This document shows positions 35,020-44,598 of a stretch of 64,000 nt of DNA, piece after piece. Where the stretch lies: positions 24,111 to 88,110 of the forward strand of contig AMYZ01000018.1 in the NCBI GenBank assembly GCA_000335715.1, in the 5' to 3' direction. The stretch is from a beta proteobacterium L13 (GTDB lineage Bacteria; Pseudomonadota; Gammaproteobacteria; Burkholderiales; Chromobacteriaceae). Below the pieces are notes generated by a model, which searched no databases, had not been told where the DNA came from, and worked only from the letters and a program-made list of their open reading frames with translations. Numbering within the stretch: position 1 is the first letter of the stretch; each line of letters opens with the position of its first letter. A program made the translations under genes and the position numbers.

Positions 35020-36747
35020 CTACGCTTTCGTAGCAGCGCGCATACAATAGAGCAGCGGCTTTAACAAATGCCCATTGGGCGGCGCGCAGAGCGGAGCTCC
35101 GCTGGACTCAACGTGCTCAAGGAACTCCTGCATGCGGATGGCTTTCTTGCCTTGCAGATAGTCGATGGCTTGAGGCAATGCGTAGCCTTTGAACCCAGTC
35201 AGTAGTGCCGGAAGTTCCGTGGCAATGTCGTGCTCTAGATCGATCTGTGAGAGAAAGATGCCATAAGGTGCGACGGTGGTACTTACCGCTTGCCAGTTGC
35301 CATCCGCCAGCGAGGCGGTTTGATCGTATGGAACCGGGCGGTGTGCCTGAGAAGGTAGCCCCGCCAGCGACAAAGCGCGGTTGATGCCCGCGACTTGGCG
35401 CCACACCACTTGTGCGTTTCGGGGACCGATCAGGATGTCGGAGACGTCATTGTCGGTTCGCATGGAGCATGGAATTTCCAGCGCATTCAACACACGCTTG
35501 TAAACCTCGAACGACACGCCATCGACAGACAGTATGGACACGTTGCATTGGTCAAGATCAAAGCCGTGCGCGCGGGCCAGTGCGGCGTAGAACAGCATTT
35601 CAGACGGTCCCTCGACGAGCATGACCGCCGACGCAAAAAATGCTTCCGCAGGAAGGATACTCATCCGATAGCTAAGCCCTGTCCACGCACTGTCGATGCA
35701 ATCGGAGCACCCCTGGCTTGCTGCGCGGGACGCCCCGTTATCGCGTAGTAAGCGCACGACCGAGTTGGGCTTGTAGCTGGCAGCGATCTGCGGAGAATGC
35801 GTGGTAACGATGGTCTGGCCGGGTAACGCGCTGATGAGGTAGCTGGCAAGCTTACGCTGCTGGTGGGGATGCAGATGCGCCTCGGGTTCTTCTACGCAAT
35901 AGATGACCACTTCGCTGGCTTGGTCATGCTCAAGCACGCTCTTGGCCTTCCACAAGGCCAGCAGGATCTGGTTGTTGCGGCCGTCGCCCCCGAGCATCAC
36001 ACGCGAGCCGTTGGTGCTTGCCCCCAGCTCTAGCTGTTCGATGAACTGCTGGATGTCGATTGCACCGGCATCCAGCGACACGTTGTACCCAGCGTGATGA
36101 TGAGAGAGCGCCTTTAGTTCGTTGTTGAGGTCTTTTGTAGCCTCGGCGACGTAGTGGAGGTTCTTCACCCCGGCGTTCACAGTCTCCAGCAACTCACCAA
36201 GTTCCTGCAATTGCTTGGCATCGGCATCCATTTGTACCTGGTTGCGCGATTCCTGTGCAAGGCGCAGCAAGTGACGCTTCTCCGAGCGGATATATCGCAC
36301 TAGATCACGTTGGGAATTGATGTACTTGAGATGCAGGTATTTCAGATAGAAGCGGCTAGGAATTTCCTCCATCGCAGATCTATCATGTCCAGCATAAATC
36401 TTATAGCTGTGGTCTGCGCGATGGGCCTCGAACCCAAGGAAAAATTGACCGCTAGCGCTGACATGGCCCTTGAGCTGAGAAAGCACAGCATCCTGAGTTA
36501 CTTCGGAGAACGCGATCAGAATGGTAAAGGATTCGGCCTGCTTGCCATCCTGCGCACAATGGAAATCAGGTGCAGACGGTTCGATATCCGCGTCCGACAA
36601 ACTCTTGTCCAACAAGAGTCGTAACGCATGGATCATGTTCGTTTTTCCAACGTCGTTACTTCCAATCACCAAGCTGTTCTTGGCAAGATTGATGTGAGCG
36701 TCAGCGAAGTTCCGGTACTGTTTCAGTTCGACGTAGTCAATTTTCAT
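35020..36747 (-). CDS. gajA: Gabija GajA, OLD-family ATPase/TOPRIM nuclease
   Basis: 575 residues, close to the known GajA length. The ABC ATPase part has VIGSNDVGKTNMIH (Walker A), VVIYCVEEPEAHLHPHQQ (Walker B) and TTHSPQI; the TOPRIM nuclease domain begins VMLVEGPSEMLFYAALA (Glu) and has ILSVDGVSFEVY. It senses nucleotide depletion during phage infection and nicks DNA. Start MKIDYVELKQYRNF is family-typical. First gene of a two-gene operon. Confidence 0.9.
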   Translation of the reverse strand: MKIDYVELKQYRNFADAHINLAKNSLVIGSNDVGKTNMIHALRLLLDKSLSDADIEPSAPDFHCAQDGKQAESFTILIAFSEVTQDAVLSQLKGHVSASGQFFLGFEAHRADHSYKIYAGHDRSAMEEIPSRFYLKYLHLKYINSQRDLVRYIRSEKRHLLRLAQESRNQVQMDADAKQLQELGELLETVNAGVKNLHYVAEATKDLNNELKALSHHHAGYNVSLDAGAIDIQQFIEQLELGASTNGSRVMLGGDGRNNQILLALWKAKSVLEHDQASEVVIYCVEEPEAHLHPHQQRKLASYLISALPGQTIVTTHSPQIAASYKPNSVVRLLRDNGASRAASQGCSDCIDSAWTGLSYRMSILPAEAFFASAVMLVEGPSEMLFYAALARAHGFDLDQCNVSILSVDGVSFEVYKRVLNALEIPCSMRTDNDVSDILIGPRNAQVVWRQVAGINRALSLAGLPSQAHRPVPYDQTASLADGNWQAVSTTVAPYGIFLSQIDLEHDIATELPALLTGFKGYALPQAIDYLQGKKAIRMQEFLEHVESSGAPLCAPPNGHLLKPLLYCMRAATKA

Positions 36748-36987
36748 GAGCAGAAGTAGGGCAGAGCGCCATGTCGTTTGTTGTTGGAAGCCCAGTTGCG
36801 AGACAAATCGTTTGTAACGTAATGCGAGCTCGTAGACGCTAGGGCAGCAATCACCGCTCTCAGGTAAGCCCTACTCCAGTTTTGGTTCCGTGGCCCCCTC
36901 TGGTCGAGCATCGCTATTCTAATGGAATGTCATGGCTGAACGCTATGGCTGACAATCTGCCGCTGTTCACGGTGGGCAGGCAGCAGG

Positions 36988-37022
36988 TCGGCCTTATGTG
37001 AAGCTCCACATAAGGCCGAATA
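36988..37022. repeat. Inverted repeat upstream of gajA
   Basis: TCGGCCTTATGTG and CACATAAGGCCGA form a perfect 13-bp stem around a short AAGCT-type loop, in the 1.2-kb gap between gajA and the NERD-helicase gene. There is no T-run. The function is unknown. Confidence 0.55.
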
Positions 37023-37150
37023 CCGGACATCGTGGAACCCAATGTTTTCAGGCGGCACAACTAAGTCGAGAGTTCGCGTTTCCCGTTGCAGGAAGCTGAC
37101 GTTCGGCGCCGGCGACAGAGAGATGGCTGGCATATGCCAACCGCCCATGA

Positions 37151-37182
37151 CAAAGGCCCTGCAAGTGCAGGGCCTTTCGTTG
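37151..37182. terminator. Strong GC hairpin, probable terminator
   Basis: AAAGGCCCTGCA and TGCAGGGCCTTT form a 12-bp perfect stem with a two-base loop, bounded by short A and T tracts, so it could stop transcription either way. No clear gene ends beside it; it may be left over from a lost neighbour. Confidence 0.65.
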
Positions 37183-37265
37183 AGCAAAGCAAGATTTCAT
37201 GCTTTGGCTATCGGAAATTTCAAACTTTGGCTACAAAATTTCAACCTTTCCGATTTCTGCGGCGA

Positions 37266-37392
37266 GCGACACATAAGCATGCATTGGCATTACGTGTAAA
37301 TCAGGAGCTTATGAGCTGTTGCGACAAGTGAGACATCAAATCTGCGACACATAATCTTGCATTTTTCTCTCTGAGCGACAGATAAGCTTGCA
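37266..37392. repeat. Three 18-bp direct repeats, candidate transposase-binding sites
   Basis: GCGACACATAAGCATGCA (37266-37283), GCGACACATAATCTTGCA (37344-37361) and GCGACAGATAAGCTTGCA (37375-37392) share the consensus GCGACASATAAKCWTGCA; a weaker GCGACA copy is at 37321. Irregularly spaced direct repeats of this size are typical of TnsB/TniA sites at transposon ends. No matching inverted set was found in the window. Confidence 0.55.
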
Positions 37393-37524
37393 CTATTTGT
37401 TATTAACCAGATTTCCTTCTCACGATGCTCATGGAAGGTTGGGGCGCCTACTCCTAACACGCGTAGCATGAACTAGGCCTGGTGGTGGACATCGAAGAGG
37501 GGTGTGAAAGTTCTATCTGAGCCA

Positions 37525-37567
37525 ATATGTCACTCAAGTAGGTTGTTCACGGGCAAGACGTCGGCCA
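37525..37567. repeat. 43-bp repeat, left copy
   Basis: This stretch, starting ATATGTCACTCAAGTAGG, is repeated in the same orientation at 47838-47879 with one gap and six substitutions. The right copy lies beside an IS3 orfB remnant, so both may be IS debris. The two copies bracket the NERD-helicase, nuclease-fusion and SF1-helicase genes. Confidence 0.65.
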
Positions 37568-37979
37568 TTGTGGCGGTTGGTGGTGGTAGTCGAGTACGAC
37601 AGTAATGCAGTGGCAGGCAGTCGAACGGCGGCCTTCTTGGCTGGCGACCGAGTGCTTCCGACCCATAGGCGCCTTCCATCTAAGACCTTGTACAGTAGCG
37701 TACAAGGTGGTGAGGTCAGGGAAGACGGCTCAGAGAGGCAACGGCCATCCCCGGTGTGCCAGCCGCGCTTGAGCAAAGCGCGCAGGCGCAGATCGAGGAA
37801 TTCGGATCGTAGGCGTCAGGGGTAAACGCCCATTAGGGGCGAGACACCGCAGGTCGCTCGATGCGAAGTACGTTACGCGATCCGGCCAAGCCGGTTGACT
37901 GGGTGGTATCTCGCCAGCTGATCAGATGCTCGACTATCATTCTCAACCAAACCGCAAGGATGATGGGAGAGGAAGATCC

Positions 37980-40487
37980 ATGGCGCGCATGATTCCGGCC
38001 ACCGGACCGCAAGACACGAATAGTCGTGGTGAGAAGAAAATTTATGACCTGTTAAAGCAAGGCTTGTCGGACGATTTCACGGTAATTCATAGTCTTCCGT
38101 GGCTGGCGCGCGGTATCAAAGAAATCGATCCGGACTACGCGCCGACGGGCGAGATTGATTTCCTCATTATTCACGAATCACTGGGCCTTTTAGCGCTTGA
38201 GGTCAAGGGCGGGGAACAGCGAGTCGAGGACGGGCTTTTCATCTATGTGAAAACCGGAAACACAGGGAATCATGTTCTCCAAACTCGCAAGAACCTTCAT
38301 GGCCTAGCCCGGTGGCTGGGCAGTGATCCCCATCTGCGCTGGCGCATTGGCTACGGATTGGTTTTTCCACATAGTGTGTTTGGCGAGAACATAATTAGTC
38401 CCGGACTCGTTGACATCACCGTCACGCCACCGCAATCACTGTTTATCGATCGCATGAATATGGGTGCTTCCGAGCTGGTGGCCCGAATTCGCGAGCTGAT
38501 GGAGTACTGGAAGCAAGCCCTCGGCAACCCGGCACTTGGCGCCAGCCGCGCGGCCCGTCTTGTTGATGTGTTATGCCCGACATTTGACGGCAGCCCATCG
38601 TGGGGTGATCGAGTGGAGCATGACAATAGAATTTGGCTGCGTCTGACCCAGGAGCAAGCTTCAGTCGTGCACACGATCATGGGTCAGGCTCGAATGGTAG
38701 TAACTGGCTGGCCAGGCACAGGCAAAACGTTAATCGCAGTTGAGATCGCCCGACGCATGATCGCGCAGGGCAAGCGAGTGTTGATGTTGACGTTCAATGC
38801 CTTGCTTGTCGGGCATCTGCGCAGAGAGATTGATTCTGCAACGATGGCGAAAGTAGCGACCTGGCATGGGTTCTGTTCGGATTACGCCAGAAGACTGCCT
38901 GGGCAAATCGAATCCAATTCGAGCTGGCCGGAGCATGGATGCTTGGAGGATCTGCAGAATGCCCAAGCGAACGGGCTTGTCCCGGATTTCGATGTACTCA
39001 TTCTCGACGAGGCACAAACCCTCCGTCGGGAGTGGTGCACCTGGCTCGCCGCGCAATTTATGGGAAAGCCGACCATCGCCTTCTGTGATGAAACCCAGCG
39101 GTTCTCCTTTGAGAAAGAGCGGATTTCCACCGAAGATCTCTGCAAGGTATTCGGGATTGAGAGCCCATTTTCTCTTACGATCCCATTGCGATCTCCCCGC
39201 AGCGTATTCGATCGTTTGCTGCGTGTTCGACTGCCTTCGTGCCAGATGATCAACCCGCGGGATCTGGAAGAAGATACATTGCAAGAGTACGTAGTCGGAG
39301 ACGTGGACACTACGATTGATGAGGTGATTGAGGGGTTAACGGCCAAAGGGCTTGATCGAGCCGACATTGTCGTGTTGTCTCGGTTCGGGTGGTCACGCAA
39401 TCGTGCCAGTGCCGAGCGCTATGAAACAGTGGCCCGCTTTCGTGGCATGGAGGCACCTGTCATCATCATTGCGGGAGCCGATAATATGGACGATATCGAA
39501 CTGTTTTGTGCTTACTCCCGCGCCACGACGGTTTGTATCGCGCTGTACGAAGCGGAGCCCTTGGGTTGTAAGTCATCGCGCGGCAAGTTTCAAGAGCTGG
39601 TCTTGGAACATCCAGACAATGCAAACACCGCGAATGCAGCCAGAGAAGAGGGCTTGACCAGATTCATCTTGGCTCGACACGTCGAGTCTGCTTCTGTTGG
39701 ACTCTCCTCTGTGGAGCTGTCTTGGTGTGAGGCCTGGAAATGCTGGTTCGTTGACAGGCAAGACGATGCAGAGGCCGCGGACCTTTGGATAGACTACTTG
39801 CTGGCGTACCACGATTGGCCTGTATATTCTTGGACCTCGACCAGCCGGCGTGAGATCAAATGTGAAGATCCTGCGGCCAATAACGCTCAGGGTGATCCCC
39901 GCACGGAAATCTATGAACTCCGTAGGTGTGAAGCGTGCACAGATCTCACGCCACACGTGCGCCGATTACGTGAAGGGCCCGTATGCCAATACTGTACGGG
40001 TGCACTGGGGGAACGAGTGACGCCATCACAAGATGTCTTGGCAATGCTGCGAGAATTTGATGCCATTATCACCTCGCCGAATCCAGGGGCGATTGCACAA
40101 GAAGTGAAAGATCTACTCCCCTTGCCTCTGGCCGCGTTAGGTGCGCGGATATACGCCAGCGCTAGGCCACAAGGCGTGCCAGCCGAGCTGAATCAACTTC
40201 CCAACTCCAGCGTCCTCCACCGATTGGCGACGGCATTCATCTATTCTCGGATCAGCGTGAAGCCAGTGGGCACCAAGATTGTGCGTGACACGCTCGCGAT
40301 AGACACCGGCCGCTATGTTCTTCCCGAAGGTCTCACGCTGGAAGCATGGCGCCAGGCGATCGCACGTAGCCTTGGGCAGAGCGCCAAAGCCGGTCTTCTG
40401 AAAAAGCACAAAGATGGCGTGTTTGAAACCATCCTAATCGACAAGGCATCCTCGCTTGGGGAGCCAAGACAAACAAAATCAAGTTGA
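37980..40487 (+). CDS. NERD-domain SF1 helicase with C-terminal zinc fingers
   Basis: 835 residues. The N-terminal NERD nuclease-related domain (about 10-130) has GEIDFLIIHESLGLLALEVK, giving the Asp and Glu-x-Lys pair. An SF1 helicase follows, with VTGWPGTGKTL (about 240), VLILDEAQTLRR, FCDETQRF and the late CAYSRATTV. A four-cysteine module CEACTDLTPHVR then CQYC lies near residues 650-680. The ATG at 37980 follows GAGAGGAAG; the frame is open from 37926. It resembles stand-alone NERD-UvrD proteins of defence islands. First of four large same-strand genes that may form one system. Confidence 0.75.
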   Translation: MARMIPATGPQDTNSRGEKKIYDLLKQGLSDDFTVIHSLPWLARGIKEIDPDYAPTGEIDFLIIHESLGLLALEVKGGEQRVEDGLFIYVKTGNTGNHVLQTRKNLHGLARWLGSDPHLRWRIGYGLVFPHSVFGENIISPGLVDITVTPPQSLFIDRMNMGASELVARIRELMEYWKQALGNPALGASRAARLVDVLCPTFDGSPSWGDRVEHDNRIWLRLTQEQASVVHTIMGQARMVVTGWPGTGKTLIAVEIARRMIAQGKRVLMLTFNALLVGHLRREIDSATMAKVATWHGFCSDYARRLPGQIESNSSWPEHGCLEDLQNAQANGLVPDFDVLILDEAQTLRREWCTWLAAQFMGKPTIAFCDETQRFSFEKERISTEDLCKVFGIESPFSLTIPLRSPRSVFDRLLRVRLPSCQMINPRDLEEDTLQEYVVGDVDTTIDEVIEGLTAKGLDRADIVVLSRFGWSRNRASAERYETVARFRGMEAPVIIIAGADNMDDIELFCAYSRATTVCIALYEAEPLGCKSSRGKFQELVLEHPDNANTANAAREEGLTRFILARHVESASVGLSSVELSWCEAWKCWFVDRQDDAEAADLWIDYLLAYHDWPVYSWTSTSRREIKCEDPAANNAQGDPRTEIYELRRCEACTDLTPHVRRLREGPVCQYCTGALGERVTPSQDVLAMLREFDAIITSPNPGAIAQEVKDLLPLPLAALGARIYASARPQGVPAELNQLPNSSVLHRLATAFIYSRISVKPVGTKIVRDTLAIDTGRYVLPEGLTLEAWRQAIARSLGQSAKAGLLKKHKDGVFETILIDKASSLGEPRQTKSS

Positions 40488-40937
40488 GCGAGAACCCATT
40501 GTAAAAGCGAGCTCAGGCGCATTCCGGGGAAATCCAGGAGCAAAGAACAGAGAAGGAAACTGTCCCAAACCTGCAATATCTGCTCAATGTCGGTCGTATA
40601 GGCCGGCGTCTTGCGCTTCTAATTCGGTTCCAACGAACGTCAGCCTTTGTCACTGTTGATGTGCCCTGTCCGAAATTGGTCGAGAGAAGCCAATATAGTT
40701 TATACGCATAAACAGCCACTTTGGCCGACCATCTGCCCCAATTCCCGGCAATCCACCCAAGCTAAAAAAATCACGGTATGAAATCGCCCGCACACATCCT
40801 TTTCGGCTAAGGAACAAGAACCGACGTTGATAGCCTGACCGCCTCGAACTCGTCCAAAGTAGTCGATCATGCTCTTGTGCTAACATGGCTGCTATCGATC
40901 AAGAGCTAACGCTCATCGAATAGAGTAAGGCAAAGAC
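40488..40937. other. Intergenic region with conserved promoter-like element
   Basis: 450 bases with no credible gene. The last 90 hold the 44-bp element also found upstream of the CHAT side of the cluster. A separate promoter for the nuclease-fusion gene is therefore likely. Confidence 0.5.
40850..40893 (+). promoter_or_regulatory. 44-bp conserved element upstream of nuclease-fusion gene
   Basis: It aligns without gaps to 47873-47916 with 34 of 44 bases identical, including TGTGCTAACATGGCTGCT here against TGTGCTAGCATGGCTGCT there. TGC-TAACAT could be an extended -10 box, placing a start point near 40893, some 45 bases before the gene. Shared control is inferred. Confidence 0.55.
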
Positions 40938-43900
40938 ATGATGTCTCAAGACGCCAGTGCGGATGAGCTTGCTTCCAAAACCCTGAAGCAAGTGCCCAGT
41001 CCTCGTGATTTGATGCGGGCCAGGCACCCGGACCTATTTTCAGACTCGATTCTTGAGTCGCGTCCGGTGCTGGCTCGTCCTGTGTTCGATCACCACCTTG
41101 ATACGCTGACCGCGCGCAAGGAGGAGTATCAGTTCGAGCACTTCTGCAGACTGATTGCAGAGAAGGAAATCTGCCCGAACCTGCGGATCCAGACCGGCCC
41201 CACTGGAGGAGGCGACAGCAAGGTCGACTCGGAAAACTATCCGGTCGCGAAAGAGATTTCCGAACGCTGGTGGATCGGGGAGCAAGCGGGCGGATCCGAG
41301 CGCTGGGCGTTCGCCTTCAGCGCCAAGAAAAAATGGAAGCCCAAGCTCGAGGCGGACGTGGAAAGCGTGCTCTCGACGAAACGCGACTACAAGCGGATCT
41401 ACTTCTTCACTAATCAGCTAGTCAGCGACAAGCTACGGGCTAACACCGAGGATGCCCTGACCAAGAGTGCAGGCATTCCTGTCCACATCATGGACAGGAA
41501 TTGGCTTACTGATCGTGTGTACAGACACGGCCACTTGGAGCTCGCCTTATCGGCACTTCAAATCGAGGACGCATCCCAACAGGGTAGCCTACGGCTTGTG
41601 CCCGAAGACACCCGGCGCAAGGCGGATCTGGACGAACTCGATGCGCAGATCTCCGACCCGGGTCGCTATAAGGGCTCGCGGTATCAGCTAGTCGAAGACT
41701 GCATCCATGCAGCCAAACTCGCGCGCGGACTGGACAGACCGCGTGTCGAAATCGACGGCCGCTTCGCGATGGCCGACCGCATTGCTCGCGAGCTGGCGAT
41801 CCCCAGCCAACTGCTACGCGTCGCCTATCACCGCGCCTGGACGGCCCACTGGTGGTTCGAGGACTTCAAAGAGTTCCTGACCCACTACGATGAGGTGGAG
41901 CGCCATGCGGCAGACTCCTCAGAGGCTGATGATCAGGAGCGGCTGCTGAACCTGAATCAGTTGCTAGTCACTCTTGAGCATCGAAATTTGGTACCAGCGG
42001 AGCGTAGCCGCGCCACCGAACGGCGCCAGGCACTCGTCGACCACTTGAAGACATTGGAAGCCGATGAGGCGCGGCCGAACAACGCCCTATTCGCGCGGAT
42101 GCTGAGGACGTTCGTCAAGTTGACCGATACGATGTTCGAGGAAGGCCCCTTGGCACTCTCTGCGGTCTGGGCGGAGCTGAAAGAGATCACCGAAGCTTCA
42201 AAGTGCCTGGGGCAGTTCCCCTTTGACTCGCTGTCCAGGATGGTTAAGGAGATGAGTGAGCTCTTCGACACTCCGGAGTTCGACAGCCTGTTTGAGCTGG
42301 TCGTGGATGTGCAGCGACAACGCGTGAGCGACGGCGAGGCTGGTGAATTGTTCAGGTCGCGCGGGTGGCAGAAATTGAAGAGTAAAAAACCCTACGAAGC
42401 CATCCGGTGGCTTGGGCGGGCCGAAGAGTTGTTTGTCAAGGATGAGTATCAATACCAACTAATTCTCACGCTGCTAGATGGCAGTTACGCGTACGAGAGC
42501 GCGGGCCTACTATGGGCCGCGCGCAATAAGCTCATTGTGGCGATCGAGCGAGCCTTCCGCATGTGCCAGACCACAGGAGAAATGCCTGACATTACACACC
42601 ATTGCCTGCGGCGTCTGACCTGGATCGAAATGCAGTTGGGTCGGATCCCCCAGATCCTCCAAGCGATCGTCTGGACCCGGCTCTGTGAGGGACTACTGAA
42701 GTCGACCGAGCGCAGCGAGGCCCACTCTGAGCAAGAAACGATGCTTTTACATGCGGTACTCAGCATCCACTTCCTGAATACCCCTTTCTCCCAAATCTCA
42801 GCACTCGAACAATTGCCTGATACCCTCGCGAGGCTTGATCTCGACATGCCGCGACTGGCTGTCCTGTATGCGCTCGGCCATGAGAAGCGTGTTAATGAAG
42901 AGGGCTTTTCCGAGTCCCCCATGAACACGGAGGACATGCTCAAGTTCTTCGAGAACTGGCAGGATCAACCTGCCCACGAGGATATCCCGAGTGAGCCCGC
43001 GCTCAATGAGGGGCCGCGCGTACAGATCCGCTCGATCATTCTGGGGGCCGAGTTTGTGGTCGATTGTCCGAACGATGCCGAATCGATCGGCGTCGCCGAA
43101 TCGTTGCTTGGTGCTATGGAAGCGTTCATGGCTACCAGCGATGAAGGCGACATCTTTCCGCACGCGGAGAAAACGACCATCCGCATGCGCAAAATGAAAG
43201 ATCAAACCACCGGACTATCGTTCGCTTGGTTGGACAACGTTACAGGCGTCCATGCGGAAATAGTCACTGGTGAGTGTGTCGACTTCCAAAACAAGGATGC
43301 GCTAACACAGTTCACCGATTTTTTATGCAATACAACGCTGACTGTTGTAGCACATCGGTTCATCATCCGAGACGTTGAAGCATGGATGATGAAGGTTGCG
43401 GGAGAGGAGCGAGGCCTAGCGCGAGCTGCGATGCTGGGCAACGTGCTCGCCATCGGACGCAACCTATTTGGTAGCGAAGCCAAGGTTCGACTAACTGACT
43501 GGGCAGATGGCAATGACAAGTACTATGACTGCCTACGTGAGCAGCATTGGCGGCAGAACCGACCTATTGCTAAGCGCGATGGCTCCAAGGAGCCGCCGAA
43601 GCTCGGTGACGGCCCACCGCCAATGGAGCTGTTGGACACCTCTCAGCGTAAGCACACACAGCGCAAGCTGTTCTCACCCATCGATATACCGACTTGGGAC
43701 AAAGCTGGTTGGGGTGGAACCTGCTACGGATGGGATGGCCTGCAGCCGCCATTCATGGGACTGATGTTCAAGAATGTCGAAGCTGGCAGAAAAATCTTCG
43801 CTGACTGGCATGCCAGATGGGGCCGAGAGGAGGCTGCGGATACGTTGCGTGTCACAATTGTCACCGGCATCCACAAGAGTAACCCCCACCATTACAGTGT

Positions 43901-44288
43901 GATCGTTGGGCCGAACATCGATCACATCGCTGCGGACGTCGGATCCGGCGATACCTTCAGCCTCATTTCGCGCATCAATCAAATGACGCCAGCAACGCCA
44001 GGGAACCTAACGAATTTCTTGGAGGCGTTCAGCAGGTTTAACGCTTTCTTCCTGATGCCCGCGCAAATGCCAACCAGTACCCAAAGCCCACCGGGAATTG
44101 AATTTAGGCTCGCACTTCTCAAGCGCCACTTGCATATCCGCCCTGCCTGGCAGATCGGTGAGAATGACCAAGATATTTCAGCCCTAGACGAGGAAGAAGA
44201 TCCTTTCATTCCTGCAGATGTGGTGAATGCCCCTGTAATCAAGGCAATGGCCGCGTTACGTGCCCGAAAGAGGGGGCGCATCCGTTGA
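40938..44288 (+). CDS. Large protein with N-terminal Mrr-like nuclease domain
   Basis: 1116 residues. The N-terminal domain (about 60-200) reads as a Mrr/PD-(D/E)XK fold: YQFEHFCRLIAEKEICPNLR, TGPTGGGDSKVDSE (metal Asp) and WAFAFSAKKKWKPK (Lys), as in nuclease domains fused to NTPase defence proteins. The middle 600 residues look helical and repeat-like (LFRSRGWQKLKSKKPYEAIR), but I see no Walker motif, so this is not an ordinary STAND NTPase. The C-terminus (about 690-1116) is unrecognised. I infer an effector nuclease or DNA sensor. Confidence 0.65.
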   Translation: MMSQDASADELASKTLKQVPSPRDLMRARHPDLFSDSILESRPVLARPVFDHHLDTLTARKEEYQFEHFCRLIAEKEICPNLRIQTGPTGGGDSKVDSENYPVAKEISERWWIGEQAGGSERWAFAFSAKKKWKPKLEADVESVLSTKRDYKRIYFFTNQLVSDKLRANTEDALTKSAGIPVHIMDRNWLTDRVYRHGHLELALSALQIEDASQQGSLRLVPEDTRRKADLDELDAQISDPGRYKGSRYQLVEDCIHAAKLARGLDRPRVEIDGRFAMADRIARELAIPSQLLRVAYHRAWTAHWWFEDFKEFLTHYDEVERHAADSSEADDQERLLNLNQLLVTLEHRNLVPAERSRATERRQALVDHLKTLEADEARPNNALFARMLRTFVKLTDTMFEEGPLALSAVWAELKEITEASKCLGQFPFDSLSRMVKEMSELFDTPEFDSLFELVVDVQRQRVSDGEAGELFRSRGWQKLKSKKPYEAIRWLGRAEELFVKDEYQYQLILTLLDGSYAYESAGLLWAARNKLIVAIERAFRMCQTTGEMPDITHHCLRRLTWIEMQLGRIPQILQAIVWTRLCEGLLKSTERSEAHSEQETMLLHAVLSIHFLNTPFSQISALEQLPDTLARLDLDMPRLAVLYALGHEKRVNEEGFSESPMNTEDMLKFFENWQDQPAHEDIPSEPALNEGPRVQIRSIILGAEFVVDCPNDAESIGVAESLLGAMEAFMATSDEGDIFPHAEKTTIRMRKMKDQTTGLSFAWLDNVTGVHAEIVTGECVDFQNKDALTQFTDFLCNTTLTVVAHRFIIRDVEAWMMKVAGEERGLARAAMLGNVLAIGRNLFGSEAKVRLTDWADGNDKYYDCLREQHWRQNRPIAKRDGSKEPPKLGDGPPPMELLDTSQRKHTQRKLFSPIDIPTWDKAGWGGTCYGWDGLQPPFMGLMFKNVEAGRKIFADWHARWGREEAADTLRVTIVTGIHKSNPHHYSVIVGPNIDHIAADVGSGDTFSLISRINQMTPATPGNLTNFLEAFSRFNAFFLMPAQMPTSTQSPPGIEFRLALLKRHLHIRPAWQIGENDQDISALDEEEDPFIPADVVNAPVIKAMAALRARKRGRIR

Positions 44289-44598
44289 CTGCCAGGATGC
44301 ATGAGCCGACTTCTGAGTCCGGAGTGGGTTGCGGACGTTCACAAACTATGAAAGGAGACCGCCCGGTTAGCAGGCGGGGACAGTCGTTTATGCCAGATCA
44401 GGTGGTAAATAGATTTGGCCGATTTGCAGCCTTGCCGGCGGTAGCCCCACGAAAGTGGTCCTTCGCCTTCGCCACCTATTGCACCTCGCTGGTAGCAGGG
44501 CTATGCCTTTCCGGCTGCGATGCTGGCAAGATGATCCCTTTTGGGAGAAATAGCAGCATCCGGTGTCTGGCGTGGGCAGGTTCGGACATCGTTCTGGC
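44289..44598. other. Gap before the SF1 helicase gene
   Basis: 310 bases. A 105-codon frame crosses it and contains LCLSGC, which mimics a lipobox, but it has no ribosome site or coding character. I see no promoter element like those at 40850 and 47873. Confidence 0.4.

Noticed and set aside
36930..37187. 85-codon minus-strand frame
   Set aside because: It runs through two strong inverted repeats and shows no domain; it looks like open non-coding DNA.
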